From an uncultured Pseudohongiella sp. (GTDB lineage Bacteria > Pseudomonadota > Gammaproteobacteria > Pseudomonadales > Pseudohongiellaceae): a stretch of 64,000 bases of DNA. The notes under the pieces were generated by a model that ran no database searches, had not been told where the DNA came from, and saw only the letters and a program-made list of their open reading frames with translations. Of the stretch, positions 48,178-57,563 are shown in pieces; positions within the stretch are counted from its first letter, which is position 1, and each line of letters opens with the position of its first letter. A program made the position numbers and the translations under genes. The DNA lies in the NCBI GenBank assembly GCA_951812965.1, contig OX638341.1, forward strand, positions 2,524,438 through 2,588,437. The letters are read 5' to 3'.

Positions 48178-49197
48178 TCAGGCGGTGGCCATGATGGCCT
48201 CTACCCTGTCGGCGATCAAGCGGGGAACCTGGTGATCGATTTCATTCGCGGCTTCGAGAATCGCATGGCAGAAGCCGACAACCGAAGTATTACCGTGACT
48301 TTTAACGATGTTCCCCTGCAGCCCGAGCAGGCAGGCGCCGTTGAATCGTTCCGGATTGAACTGCATCGTCAGCGTGTTGATAATCGAGACGGAGAAAAAC
48401 CGGGAGATCCGGTTTAGCAAGGCGGTCCCGGCCTTGTGATACAGCACGTTGCGGAACACGTTGGCCACTCCTTCCGACGCCTTGATGGTGACATTGCCGA
48501 CAAATCCGTCGCAGACCACGACATCGGCCTGACCATTGTAAATCTCGTTCGCTTCAATGAAGCCGACGTAGTCGATCGCCGGGCATCTTTCCAGCTTTTC
48601 CGCCGCCTCTCGAATGGCTTCGGTGCCCTTGTAATGTTCGGCGCCGATGTTGAGCAGGCCAACCCTGGCGGGCGCCTTGTTCAGGCTTTCCGCCAGTACC
48701 GAACCCATTACCGCGAATTCGAACAGGTGTTGTGCGTCACATTCGGGATTGGCGCCTACATCGAGCAGGAAGCACTGTTTTGCCGCGCCTGGTATGGTCG
48801 CAACCATGGCCGGCTTGTGAATACCGGGGATCGTTTTCAGCAGATGCCGCCCGATCATGAGCAGGGCGCCGGAATTTCCCGCGCTTACCATGGCTTGGGC
48901 ATCGCCACTTTTCACCAGGTCCGCGGCAATAAACATCGAACTTTCCCGGGCAGTGCGCAATACCGACCCAGGCAAGTCCTCATCGCCAACTTCCAGATCG
49001 GTATGCAAGACTCGCAATTTGTCACGGTTGGCGGCGGGAACTCGTGACAACAGGGGTTCGATACGATCGCTGTCGCCCACGAGCACCAGTTCCAGATCCT
49101 TGCGCCGAGCCAGAATGCGCGCCGCGGCGGGAACCGTAATCCCCACTCCCCGGTCACCACCCATAGCATCGATCGCTATGCGTCGCGGAGGGTTCAA
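48178..49197 (-). CDS. plsX: Phosphate acyltransferase PlsX
   Basis: A 339-residue peripheral membrane enzyme that makes acyl-phosphate from acyl-ACP for phospholipid synthesis. [12 protein letters not shown] and [13 protein letters not shown] and the late [17 protein letters not shown] are diagnostic. The TTG start at 49197 overlaps the rpmF stop by 4 bases, a coupled arrangement common for rpmF-plsX. Confidence 0.95.
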   Translation of the reverse strand: MNPPRRIAIDAMGGDRGVGITVPAAARILARRKDLELVLVGDSDRIEPLLSRVPAANRDKLRVLHTDLEVGDEDLPGSVLRTARESSMFIAADLVKSGDAQAMVSAGNSGALLMIGRHLLKTIPGIHKPAMVATIPGAAKQCFLLDVGANPECDAQHLFEFAVMGSVLAESLNKAPARVGLLNIGAEHYKGTEAIREAAEKLERCPAIDYVGFIEANEIYNGQADVVVCDGFVGNVTIKASEGVANVFRNVLYHKAGTALLNRISRFFSVSIINTLTMQFNPERFNGACLLGLQGNIVKSHGNTSVVGFCHAILEAANEIDHQVPRLIADRVEAIMATA

Positions 49198-49373
49198 TCT
49201 TGTTCGGTCTCGACTACTTTACGGCCCTTGTAGAAGCCGTCCGCGGTGACGTGGTGTCTGCGGTGGATTTCACCCGACACCTGATCGGTCGAAAGCGCAG
49301 GACTTTTCAGCGAATCGTGCGTGCGGCGCTTGTCCCGTTTGGATCGGGTTACCTTGTTTTGCTGAACGGCCAT
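49194..49373 (-). CDS. rpmF: Ribosomal protein bL32
   Basis: A 59-residue protein found by translating between plsX and the upstream repeats: it begins [17 protein letters not shown], continues [14 protein letters not shown] and [19 protein letters not shown] and ends at TGA 49194-49196. CAGGAG lies 6 bases before ATG 49373. This is the zinc-free (C-minus) form, lacking the Cys residues of zinc-binding L32. The yceD (DUF177) gene that almost always precedes rpmF is not present; a repeat region lies there instead. Confidence 0.95.
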   Translation of the reverse strand: MAVQQNKVTRSKRDKRRTHDSLKSPALSTDQVSGEIHRRHHVTADGFYKGRKVVETEQD

Positions 49374-49520
49374 GATTGCTCCTGTTTGGCGCCGGTTGCG
49401 GCGGCGGCTTTACGTTCACCGGGGTGCGGGAGGCCGGTTTGTTGGCGCGCAATAATAGGGATATGCGGTGCTGGTGTCAAAAAAAAGGGCTGGGGCTTCT
49501 ATTCGGGTCCACGGGAAAAC

Positions 49521-49598
49521 GTAGGGGCGACGCATGCGTCGCCCGGGGGATTTGCGCGGTGCCGGGCCATTCGCGGGCGAGGCATGCCTCGCCCCTAC
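49521..49598. repeat. Dispersed palindromic repeat, family A copy 3
   Basis: Begins GTAGGGGCGACGCATGCGTC and ends GGCATGCCTCGCCCCTAC. The centre and left arm differ from copies at 11671 and 16103, but the terminal GTAGGGGCGA/TCGCCCCTAC and TTCGCGGGCGAGGCATGCC are kept. In the left arm AGGC became CGC with a matching local palindrome CGACGCATGCGTCG. Confidence 0.8.
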
Positions 49599-49599
49599 A

Positions 49600-49712
49600 A
49601 TCCCGCCTCGACATCCATGTCGAGACGGGAATCGAATCGGCGTCGCTTTACACGTCCATGTATCGCGCCGCCTCTACGACGCGAAAAGGCGCTCCCGCCC
49701 GCGGACCCTTGC
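49600..49712. repeat. Nested-palindrome repeat, family C copy 2
   Basis: Bases 49630-49712 match 32815-32897 at nearly every position, including TCGCTTTACACGTCCATGTA. The inner hairpin preceding it (CTCGACAT/ATGTCGAG, about 49606-49625) has a different sequence from that at 32786-32815, and the outer left arm is missing, replaced by the family A element. Confidence 0.8.
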
Positions 49713-49804
49713 TGTGAGCGGAACTCATTGACTCAGGCTTTGATGCCAGTTTGAGAAATTATTGCTGGCAAGTTGCATTGACCAGAGTCGTGACAGCTTT
49801 TTTG

Positions 49805-50740
49805 TCAGTGAGGGCTGCTGTTTTGCAGGGATTGGAGAAGTTGGGTGAAATGGCGGTCGCAAGGGGCTTCGAAGTGGGAGAATTTGGCTTTTGGGGTGGG
49901 GCGGAATGCCAGTCTCCAGGCGTGGAGGGCGAGGCGTTTGTGGCGGATAGCGGCGGATTTGCCGTATTTTTCGTCGCCGATGATGGGGTGGCCGGCGGAT
50001 TGGCAGTGTACGCGGATCTGGTGGGTGCGGCCGGTTTCGAGCCCTACCTGGAGCAAAGTAGCTTCAGGAAAGCGTTCGAGCACCTGAAAGGTGGTTAACG
50101 CGGACTTGCCGTCGGGATCGGCGCGGACGATACGCTCGCCGGAAGCGAGTTCGTTCTTGCGCAAAGGCAGATCGATCTGTTCAATTCGTTCGGGCCAGGC
50201 GCCGTGCACCAGAGCGAGGTAAGTCTTCTCAACCTCGCCGGCGCGCAGTTCGGCCTGTATATGACGCAGGAAATCTACTTGTTTGGCGATTATCAGGCAG
50301 CCCGAAGTGTCACGGTCGAGGCGATGGGCAAGTTCCGCCTCCATCCATTCCGGACGCGTTTGCCGCAAGGCCTCGATCAGTCCTAGCGCAATGCGGCTGC
50401 CGCCATGCACCGGCATTCCCGCGGGTTTGTTCAGCACCAGCAGGGCTTCGTCCTCGAACAGTACGCTGTCTTCAAGGCGCTGCTTCAACTTGTCGGTGGG
50501 CGCTCCGGTATTTGCGAGCCGGCGGCCGGCGTATGGAGGCACTCGAACCTGGTCGCCTTCGGCGAGACGGGTATCCGGTTTGCAGCGCCCGCGGTTGACG
50601 CGCACTTCGCCGGTGCGGATCAGGCGGTAGACTCGGGATCTGGGCAGCCCCTTCAGCTCACGCAACAGAAAATTGTCCAGCCGCTGGCCATCCTGCCGTT
50701 CGGGCACGACCAGCATTTGCGCCTTGTGGGTTTCGCTCAT
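49805..50740 (-). CDS. rluC: Ribosomal large subunit pseudouridine synthase RluC
   Basis: A 311-residue enzyme: an S4 RNA-binding domain (about 17-75, RLDNFLLRELKGLPRSRVYR) and a RluA-type catalytic domain with the nucleophile Asp in AHRLDRDTSGCL. It modifies 23S rRNA U955, U2504 and U2580 in E. coli. It is divergent from argS; rne, the usual neighbour, is absent. The RluD paralogue is a less likely alternative. Confidence 0.9.
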   Translation of the reverse strand: MSETHKAQMLVVPERQDGQRLDNFLLRELKGLPRSRVYRLIRTGEVRVNRGRCKPDTRLAEGDQVRVPPYAGRRLANTGAPTDKLKQRLEDSVLFEDEALLVLNKPAGMPVHGGSRIALGLIEALRQTRPEWMEAELAHRLDRDTSGCLIIAKQVDFLRHIQAELRAGEVEKTYLALVHGAWPERIEQIDLPLRKNELASGERIVRADPDGKSALTTFQVLERFPEATLLQVGLETGRTHQIRVHCQSAGHPIIGDEKYGKSAAIRHKRLALHAWRLAFRPTPKAKFSHFEAPCDRHFTQLLQSLQNSSPH

Positions 50741-50846
50741 CGTTTGTGGAATCCGGGGTGGTGGGCAATTCTACCGCCGAAGAAGGAATTGTTCAGTTTA
50801 AATGAGTACAATCCCGGCTCCGCGAAAATCGACCGTCCGACTATTC

Positions 50847-52583
50847 ATGGAAAACATCAAGGACTACTTGTCCCGCATCGTTGGCGACGCATTGAGTGAA
50901 GCTGCCGACATCGCGGGCAGCGATCCGAACGTGATCACCGCGTCGCGACCGGAATTCGGCGATTACCAGGCCAACGGCGTCATGGCCGTTGCCGGCCGTT
51001 GCTGCCGCAAGCCACGGGAATTGGCCGAGGCCGTAATCGCTGGATTGCGTGACGAAGAGGACCTCGTCGCCTCCGCGGAAGTCGCCGGTCCGGGCTTCAT
51101 CAACATCAAGTTGCGGGATCAGGCATTGATTGCGCGCGGCAATGGCGTCTTGCACGATCCGCTATCGCTGATTCCTCCTGACAGTCAACCACGCAAGATA
51201 GTGGTAGATCATTCATCGCCGAATCTGGCAAAGGAAATGCATGTCGGGCACCTGCGCGGTACTGTCATCGGCGATTGTCTTTCCCGGGTCCTCGAACGGC
51301 TCGGGCACGAGGTCATACGGCAGAATCATGTCGGCGACTGGGGCACCCAGTTCGGCATGCTGATCTCCTATATGCAGGATCTCGGCGAAGATTCTTCCGA
51401 CCTGCAAACCGAACTGGAAGACCTGGAAACGTTTTATCGGGCGGCAAAAGACAAATTCGACTCCGACTCTGCGTTTGCGGACCGGGCGCGATTGAGCGTG
51501 GTCAAATTACAGGGCGGAGACCCGGAATATCTCTCGGCCTGGCAAAGGTTTATCGACGAATCCTCACGGCACTGCCAGGAAATCTATGGACGCCTCGACG
51601 TCGGCCTTACCCTGGCCGACCTCGATGCGGAAAGCCGTTACAACGACGATCTGGAAGGAATCGTCCGTGAACTGGAAGAAAAGGGATTGTTGCAGGAATC
51701 GGACGGCGCACGCTGCGTTTTCCTGCCCGAATTCAAGGGCAAGGACGGAGAGCCGTTGCCGGTAATCGTGCAGAAGTCCGATGGCGGCTACCTGTATTCG
51801 ACAACCGATCTGGCCGCGGTAAGAATGCGCTCTTTCGATTTCAAGGCGGACCGCTCGCTTTATGTCGTGGACGCCCGCCAGTCATTGCATTTTCAGCAAG
51901 TGTTCGCGGTAGCACAGGCGGCGGGAATGGCGTCCGCGGAAATCTCCCTCGAACATATTGCCTATGGCACGATCATGGGCAAAGACGGCAGGCCATACAA
52001 AACACGCTCGGGGGATTCGGTGAAACTTGCCGACCTACTCGATGAGGCCGTTACCAGGGCTTTCGAACTCGTTTCGGGAAAAAATCCCGACCTCGACGAG
52101 GACGAACGGCGGCTGATCGCGGAGAACGTCGGAATCACTTCGGTCAAATACGCCGACCTGAGCAAGAATCGAATGAGCGACTATGTATTCGACTGGTCAA
52201 CCATGTTGTCCTTCGAAGGAAACACCGCGCCATACCTGCTATATGCCTGCACCCGCATCAAGAGTCTGTTGCGGAAGCAGGGAGACGATTGCAGCGTCAA
52301 CGAACTGACAGAACTGACGCAGCCGGAAGAGCGCGCCTTGCTATTGAAAGCCTTGCAACTACCCGAAATCGTCGAAATCGTCGCCAGGGAGTGCTATCCC
52401 AACCTGCTATGCAATTATCTGTACGAGCTTTCCGGCGCCTTCATGCGCTTCTATGAGGCCTGCCCTGTCCTGAAGGCCGAACCGAGAATCAGGAATACCC
52501 GACTCGCCCTCGCCTCACTCACCGAGCAGGCGCTAAAGCAGGGCCTGGACCTTTTGGGCATTAATACCCTGGAAAGGATGTGA
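50847..52583 (+). CDS. argS: Arginyl-tRNA synthetase
   Basis: A 578-residue class I synthetase. The N-terminal Add1 domain has FGDYQANGVMAVA, and SSPNLAKEMHVGHLRGTVIG carries the HIGH motif (HVGH). A canonical KMSKS is missing, replaced by GRPYKTRSGDSVKL as in many ArgS. The C terminus ends ALKQGLDLLGINTLERM. ATG 50847 aligns with the E. coli start; the frame is open 15 codons upstream, and no good ribosome site is visible. Confidence 0.95.
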   Translation: MENIKDYLSRIVGDALSEAADIAGSDPNVITASRPEFGDYQANGVMAVAGRCCRKPRELAEAVIAGLRDEEDLVASAEVAGPGFINIKLRDQALIARGNGVLHDPLSLIPPDSQPRKIVVDHSSPNLAKEMHVGHLRGTVIGDCLSRVLERLGHEVIRQNHVGDWGTQFGMLISYMQDLGEDSSDLQTELEDLETFYRAAKDKFDSDSAFADRARLSVVKLQGGDPEYLSAWQRFIDESSRHCQEIYGRLDVGLTLADLDAESRYNDDLEGIVRELEEKGLLQESDGARCVFLPEFKGKDGEPLPVIVQKSDGGYLYSTTDLAAVRMRSFDFKADRSLYVVDARQSLHFQQVFAVAQAAGMASAEISLEHIAYGTIMGKDGRPYKTRSGDSVKLADLLDEAVTRAFELVSGKNPDLDEDERRLIAENVGITSVKYADLSKNRMSDYVFDWSTMLSFEGNTAPYLLYACTRIKSLLRKQGDDCSVNELTELTQPEERALLLKALQLPEIVEIVARECYPNLLCNYLYELSGAFMRFYEACPVLKAEPRIRNTRLALASLTEQALKQGLDLLGINTLERM

Positions 52584-52626
52584 AACAGTCCTGAGTAATA
52601 TCCGTTTCACGGAATGCCGTAAGCTG

Positions 52627-52798
52627 CTGCCGGTTCCGGGTGTTTGACGGCATGCGAGGCAGGACGCCGAGCTTGAGCCTACGAGGGGTGTAGACAAGCG
52701 TCTATGAAGCGCAGCTTCATGCGCAGTCGGAACGACGCCAAGCTGTGCTTGGCGGCTGGACGTATTTACGGCGTCCGGCAAACACCCGGAACCGGCAG
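52627..52798. repeat. Long palindromic repeat, family B copy 2
   Basis: Perfect 20-base inverted arms at 52627-52646 and 52779-52798 (CTGCCGGTTCCGGGTGTTTG on the left). The interior shares GCGAGGCA, GACGCCGAGC, GAGCCTAC and GGACGTATTTACGGCGTCC with the element at 17043-17145, and adds two small hairpins (GAAGC-GCA-GCTTC and GCCAAGC-TGT-GCTTGGC). It lies between convergent argS and htpG and fills most of that gap. Confidence 0.85.
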
Positions 52799-52817
52799 TA
52801 GCGATGCCTCAAATAAA

Positions 52818-54713
52818 TTACTGAGTCAGTTCGAGCAGTAGCTTGTTCAAACGATTGGAGAATTGGGCCGGATCGTCGAGGCCCCTGCCTTCCGCCAGCG
52901 ATGCCTGCCCGAACAGGATCGTCACCAGATCGGCGAATCGGGATTCATCTGCTTCCTTTTCCAGTCGCTGCAACAATGCGTGTTCCGGATTGATCTCGAA
53001 AATCGGTTTTGTGTCGGGCGCTTTCTGGCCCGAGGCTTCCATGATTCGCCGCATTTGCAGGCCCATGTCGTGTTCGTCGACGATCAGGCAGGCTGGCGAA
53101 TCGGTCAGCCGGTTGGTCACCCGGACCTCCTTGACCTGCTCGCCGAGACTGGCCTTGATTCTTTTGAGCAATGCTTCGTGTTCACCTGCATCGGTTTCGG
53201 CTTGTTCGTCCGCGAGCTTGCCGAGATCGAGTTTGCCGCGGGCGATATCCTGAAATTTCCTGTCGTCGAATTCGGTGAGATGGCTCATCAACCATTCGTC
53301 TATGCGGTCGTGCAGCAGCAGGACCTCGATACCCTTGCGGCGGAAAATTTCCAGATGAGGGCTCGCGTTGGCGGCCTTCAGCGAATCGCTGACGAGATAG
53401 TAGATCGCCTCCTGTCCATCCTTCATGCGCGCGACATATTCCTCCAGGCCCTTGTCCTGTTCATCGCCGACGGATTCGGTGCTGTTGAAAAGAAACAGTG
53501 ACGCGATTTTCTCGCTGTTGGAGTGATCTTCCGCCGGCCCTTCCTTCAGGGCCTGGCCGAATTCCTTCCAGAAGCCGGCATAAGCTTCCGCGTCCTTCTT
53601 TTTCAGGCGCGACATCAGGTCGAGAACGCGCTTGGTCAAGGCGCTGCGAACTTTATCCACCCTGGGGTCCTGTTGCAGGATTTCCCGGGAAACATTGAGC
53701 GGAAAGTCGTTCGAATCGAGAATTCCCTTGACGAATCGCAGATACAGCGGAAGGAACTGTTCCGCTTCGTCCATGATGAAGACTCGCTGCACATAGAGTT
53801 TCAGTCCGCGGGCGCCGTCCCTGTTCCAGAGGTCGTAAGGCGCGTGTTTCGGCAGGAACAGCAGGCTTGTGTAATCAAGCTTGCCTTCCACATGGTTATG
53901 GCTCCAGTCGAGCGGGTCTTCGAAACTGTGGCTAATGTGCTTGTAGAATTCCTGGTATTCCTTCTTCTTGATTTCCTTGCGCGTGCGGGTCCACAAGGCC
54001 TTGCCTTCGTTTACCGCTTCGAATTTCTTCTCCGTCTCGTCTTCCTGGTCGTCCTCGCCGTATTTTTGCTCTTCCATCAATACGGGGATGGAAATGTGGT
54101 CGGCGTATTTCTTGACGATGCTGCGTAGACGAAACGACTCAAGAAATTCCTTCGCTTCTTCTTTCAGATGGAGAATAACGATCGTGCCGCGCTTCTTCTT
54201 TTCGGCGCTGCCGATGGAATAGTCGGATTCGCCACTGGATTTCCAGAGCACGGCGTCCGCGGGACTCGAGCCGGCCTTGCGGGTCAGCACTTCGACTTCA
54301 TCGGCGACGATAAAGGAGGAATAGAAGCCGACGCCGAACTGTCCGATCAGTTGGGAATCCTTCTGCTGGTCGCCGGTGAGCGACTGCAGGAAATTGGCCG
54401 TGCCCGATCTGGCAATCGTGCCCAGGTTGCTGATGACTTCATCGCGTGTCATGCCAATACCGTTATCGATCACACTGATGGTCTTGTTTTCGGAATCGAG
54501 TTCAATGCGAACTTTCGGCTCCGGATCTTCTTCCAGCAGTTCAGGATTGGAAAGCGCCTCGAAGCGCAACTTGTCGGCGGCGTCGGATGCGTTGGAAATC
54601 AACTCGCGCAGAAAAACCTCCTTGTTGCTGTACAAGGAGTGGATCATCAGATCCAGAAGTTGCCTGGCTTCAGTTTCGAATCCGCGCGTCTCGGTATTGG
54701 CTGTTTCGCTCAT
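52818..54713 (-). CDS. htpG: Molecular chaperone HtpG (Hsp90)
   Basis: A 631-residue Hsp90: an N-terminal GHKL ATPase ([37 protein letters not shown]), a middle domain with the conserved Arg in [10 protein letters not shown], and a C-terminal dimerisation domain. It folds client proteins under heat or oxidative stress. It is preceded on the minus strand by a strong terminator (54731-54761), so it has its own promoter close to the start. Confidence 0.96.
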   Translation of the reverse strand: MSETANTETRGFETEARQLLDLMIHSLYSNKEVFLRELISNASDAADKLRFEALSNPELLEEDPEPKVRIELDSENKTISVIDNGIGMTRDEVISNLGTIARSGTANFLQSLTGDQQKDSQLIGQFGVGFYSSFIVADEVEVLTRKAGSSPADAVLWKSSGESDYSIGSAEKKKRGTIVILHLKEEAKEFLESFRLRSIVKKYADHISIPVLMEEQKYGEDDQEDETEKKFEAVNEGKALWTRTRKEIKKKEYQEFYKHISHSFEDPLDWSHNHVEGKLDYTSLLFLPKHAPYDLWNRDGARGLKLYVQRVFIMDEAEQFLPLYLRFVKGILDSNDFPLNVSREILQQDPRVDKVRSALTKRVLDLMSRLKKKDAEAYAGFWKEFGQALKEGPAEDHSNSEKIASLFLFNSTESVGDEQDKGLEEYVARMKDGQEAIYYLVSDSLKAANASPHLEIFRRKGIEVLLLHDRIDEWLMSHLTEFDDRKFQDIARGKLDLGKLADEQAETDAGEHEALLKRIKASLGEQVKEVRVTNRLTDSPACLIVDEHDMGLQMRRIMEASGQKAPDTKPIFEINPEHALLQRLEKEADESRFADLVTILFGQASLAEGRGLDDPAQFSNRLNKLLLELTQ

Positions 54714-54730
54714 TCTTTTCCCTCAAGCAC

Positions 54731-54761
54731 AAAAAACCCAACCGCGATATCGCGGTTGGGT
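54731..54761 (-). terminator. Rho-independent terminator after the second tonB gene
   Basis: Perfect 26-base palindrome ACCCAACCGCGAT/ATCGCGGTTGGGT (54736-54761) with a T-run on the minus strand from 54731-54736. An A-run on the other side (54763-54768) makes it workable in both directions. It resembles the terminator at 55489-55521. Confidence 0.9.
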
Positions 54762-54798
54762 CAAAAAATGGGGATCAAGGCCGGAAATTCAAGCTCAA

Positions 54799-55416
54799 CT
54801 AGTAATCCAGATTGAATCGAAACAGATATTGCCTTCCCTGAACTTCAACTCCCTGTCCGTCAACGATTCTGGGTTGATACTTGAATCTGGCCACGGCTCG
54901 AATTGAAGCACGGTCGAAAATGCCAGGAGGTTCGGCGTCCACCACGGTGATACTATCTTCAATAACGTTGCCCAGCCCGTCCACGGTGAAACTCACCAGA
55001 CACCAGCCTTCGATTCCCCGCTGCAACGCGCTTGTCGGATATTGGGGCCTTATGGCGATGAGGGACAAAAGCTCGCCATTCCCGATATCGACAATGGCGG
55101 GGGTCAGGTTCCATCCGTCATCCAGATCTTCCGTGTCCCCCGTGATTCTTGGATATGTAACTGGGTCAAAACCATCAATTCTTGGAGATGGGTCGGTTAC
55201 AGGTTCTATTTCCAGTTCTATCGGTTCCGGTGGATCGATAATACCGGAATCATCGTATTCGATATACGGCATGATCGTCGCATCGACGACCCGGACTACC
55301 TCAAGCGGTTCGGACAACCGCTCACCGGCGTCGATCAGGTATTGCATGAAATAGAAGAGCCCGACGGTGATGCCTGCGGCCAACACAAATGAGACCAACC
55401 ATCTGATCTGTGTCAT
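54799..55416 (-). CDS. TonB-family energy transducer, second copy
   Basis: A 205-residue protein with an N-terminal membrane anchor (about 8-27), an acidic Pro-containing spacer (about 55-105) and a TonB C-terminal domain (about 123-205, PQYPTSALQRGIEGWCLVSF). It is about half identical by eye to the tonB at 56943-57557, with the ends best conserved and the spacer unrelated. It lies beyond a terminator at 55489-55521, so it is read from its own promoter or by read-through. It probably serves different outer-membrane receptors. Confidence 0.85.
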   Translation of the reverse strand: MTQIRWLVSFVLAAGITVGLFYFMQYLIDAGERLSEPLEVVRVVDATIMPYIEYDDSGIIDPPEPIELEIEPVTDPSPRIDGFDPVTYPRITGDTEDLDDGWNLTPAIVDIGNGELLSLIAIRPQYPTSALQRGIEGWCLVSFTVDGLGNVIEDSITVVDAEPPGIFDRASIRAVARFKYQPRIVDGQGVEVQGRQYLFRFNLDY

Positions 55417-55488
55417 TTCCCAACCCCGTTTGTGAAATGAATACGCTCATCTTAACCCTTAGACCTGAAATAGGAAAAAATTCCCAAC

Positions 55489-55521
55489 AAAAACACCCAA
55501 CCGCGAATGGGCGATTGGGTG
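55489..55521 (-). terminator. Rho-independent terminator after the TPR gene
   Basis: CACCCAACCGC (55494-55504) pairs with GCGATTGGGTG (55511-55521) with one G-T pair; on the minus strand the stem is followed by TTTTTG (55488-55493). It separates the ExbB/ExbD/TonB/TPR operon from the second tonB gene. Confidence 0.8.
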
Positions 55522-55551
55522 CTGTTTGGCAAGGCCAATAGGCCGTGCCGG

Positions 55552-56913
55552 TCAATCGATCAGGGAGGGGTAGGTTTCGTAAAAATCTATCGCGTCGGCG
55601 CGGCGCTCCGCGAGTACGTTATGGAGTTGCTGTACCGACTCAATGAAGTCGCGATAATTCCGCGCCGCATTCTGCTCCTGTTCGCCGCCGGCTTCGGCGG
55701 ATTCCGCGGTCGCTTCCAGCGCTTCCTCGAACTCGTCCAACTCCACCAACGACCTGGCGAGAAAAAGCAGCGTATCGGCGCGGTCTGTCAGGCCACCCCG
55801 GTCAAGCGCCGTGCGGAAGGCTTCCGCCGCTTCTTCATACTGATTCAGCACATAGTAGAGATAACCCAGCGTGTCATGAGAGTTTCCGGTCTCATCGAGT
55901 TCCGCCGCTCTCAGCGCAGGCTCAAGCGCATCGTCGTATTCGGCCCCGAGCATGGACATCTGCGCGAGCGTGGTGTTGTTTTCGAGATCGTCTGGAATAT
56001 AGCCCTGGGCTGCGCCGTCATCGAGGATCTTTCGCCCGGAAAGGGGAATTTCCATGCCGGCCAGCGATTGGCCCAGATTCAGAAAGCGGTTATCGTCATC
56101 GAGAAATCCACGCAGATAGGAGAGGTTCAGCGATTGCACGCGTTCGTCTTCCCGATCGAGGCTGGCGTAGATCGCACTCAGATTCTGCCAGTCCAATGGA
56201 TCGTCGAATTTCACGATCATGGTCTTGGTCAGATCCAGCGCTGAGTCGAAATCCTCCAGCGTAAAGTACACGCCATTGAGATAGGAGTAATCGTTGCGGA
56301 CGAGTTCGGCTCCGTTGACCAGGGCCAGATTCATGTAGTCCAGCCAGAAATCCCGCGCCGGATTCATTTGGTCCAGTTGATAGTGGGCGTAGGAAAGCCC
56401 CTTTAACACGATCTCATCTTCCTCGACGGACATTTCGCGCCAGGCTTCGTAATTCACTATGGCCTGCTCCCAGTTTTCTTCGGCCGAGTAAAGCTGGCCC
56501 AGGGATCGATATGTCCGGCGCCGGGTATCTTCACGAAGATCTTCGATGGTCAGCATTTCCTCGAAGGTGCGCAAGGCTCCGGCAAAATCTTCAGTAGCGA
56601 GATAAAAACTGGTGTAAAAGTTCAACAGGGTCGACTTCTCGAAGTCGTTCATGCGGTCCCAGCGGCGCTCCCGCAATTCGTCGAGGGCTTCCTTGGCGCC
56701 GGGCAGATCGACCGGATCCTCGGGATCCTCGGGAGTCAGCATCTCCTGTATCTCGGAAATGGCTCGCAATACCTGTGGGCCCAGTGTGCCTGCGGTACGC
56801 GCTTCAGGGGGCGGTCGCGGCTCGTCACCCGCCAGCACCGGTGCGCCGGGCTGTATCAGCAGCAACACGAATCCAGACAGCAAGGCCGGAAAAAGTCCGT
56901 ACATTCTCTTCAT
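55552..56913 (-). CDS. Secreted TPR protein of the TonB operon
   Basis: A 453-residue protein with a signal peptide (about 1-28) and about eight TPR-like helix pairs, for example RRTYRSLGQLYSAEENWEQA and SHDTLGYLYYVLNQYEEAAE. It lies 29 bases after tonB. TPR partners are usual in this operon type (such as TtpC-linked systems of Vibrio), where the extra periplasmic proteins are needed for uptake of certain siderophores or haem. The exact role is unknown; it is probably a periplasmic scaffold between ExbB and TonB. Confidence 0.82.
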   Translation of the reverse strand: MKRMYGLFPALLSGFVLLLIQPGAPVLAGDEPRPPPEARTAGTLGPQVLRAISEIQEMLTPEDPEDPVDLPGAKEALDELRERRWDRMNDFEKSTLLNFYTSFYLATEDFAGALRTFEEMLTIEDLREDTRRRTYRSLGQLYSAEENWEQAIVNYEAWREMSVEEDEIVLKGLSYAHYQLDQMNPARDFWLDYMNLALVNGAELVRNDYSYLNGVYFTLEDFDSALDLTKTMIVKFDDPLDWQNLSAIYASLDREDERVQSLNLSYLRGFLDDDNRFLNLGQSLAGMEIPLSGRKILDDGAAQGYIPDDLENNTTLAQMSMLGAEYDDALEPALRAAELDETGNSHDTLGYLYYVLNQYEEAAEAFRTALDRGGLTDRADTLLFLARSLVELDEFEEALEATAESAEAGGEQEQNAARNYRDFIESVQQLHNVLAERRADAIDFYETYPSLID

Positions 56914-56942
56914 ACCGCCAGCTCCTGATTCTTCCGCCGGTT

Positions 56943-57557
56943 CTAGTCTTCCAGTTCGTAACGGAAAACGTATTGCACGCCAGGCACATCTACACCCTGG
57001 CCGTCCACCACTCTGGGCTGAAACTTGAATCGCGCTGCCGCGCGAACCGAAGATCTGTCGAAGATGTTAGGTGGTTCAGCATCGACTACCATGATACTGT
57101 CCTCGACCACATTGCCGAGCCCATCTACCGTGAAACTCACCAGGCACCAGCCTTCTATGCCGCGCTGAGCGGCCCGCGTCGGATATTGGGGAGCGATGGC
57201 CACCAGCGGCAGGAAGTCGCCGTCGGTATTGTTGATGCTTGCGGGCGTCAGATCGAGTCCGCTGTCGAGATCGATGTTCTGTCTCGAAATCCCGAGGGAG
57301 GGCCCGCTGTCGAGGTTTATCTGTTTATCGGGTATATCGACATCGTCCTGCACAACTTCCTCGATCGGCTCGGGCCGCTCGATTTCCTCGACCACGTCGA
57401 GTTCGATATCGGGCATCGTCGCGTCGACGATCCTGATTACCGCAACAGGATCCGACAATCGTTCACCGGTGGCGATGAGGTATTGCATGAAATAGAACAG
57501 GCCGACAGTAATGCCGGCAGCCATGACAACCGATATGGCCCATCTGACGAGTATCAT
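56943..57557 (-). CDS. tonB: TonB-family energy transducer, first copy
   Basis: A 204-residue protein: a membrane anchor (about 8-27), a short acidic spacer (EEIERPEPIEEVVQ), and a TonB C-terminal domain with PQYPTRAAQRGIEGWCLVSF and ARFKFQPRVVDGQGV. It passes energy from the ExbBD motor to outer-membrane receptors. It lies 6 bases after exbD. The spacer is much shorter than in E. coli TonB and lacks Pro-Lys repeats, typical of TonB2-type proteins. Confidence 0.9.
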   Translation of the reverse strand: MILVRWAISVVMAAGITVGLFYFMQYLIATGERLSDPVAVIRIVDATMPDIELDVVEEIERPEPIEEVVQDDVDIPDKQINLDSGPSLGISRQNIDLDSGLDLTPASINNTDGDFLPLVAIAPQYPTRAAQRGIEGWCLVSFTVDGLGNVVEDSIMVVDAEPPNIFDRSSVRAAARFKFQPRVVDGQGVDVPGVQYVFRYELED

Positions 57558-57563
57558 TTTCTA

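Larger units (their letters stand above)
49374..49804. other. 431-base gene-free interval between rpmF and rluC
   Basis: It contains a family A palindromic repeat (49521-49598), a family C repeat (49600-49712) and short flanks. No ORF with family resemblance or good ribosome site is seen. Both neighbours are on the minus strand, so it must also hold the rpmF operon promoter, likely in 49374-49500. Confidence 0.6.

Noticed and set aside
49751-50098. 115-codon plus-strand frame at the rluC 3' end
   Set aside because: Gly/Val/Ala-rich antisense shadow of RluC.
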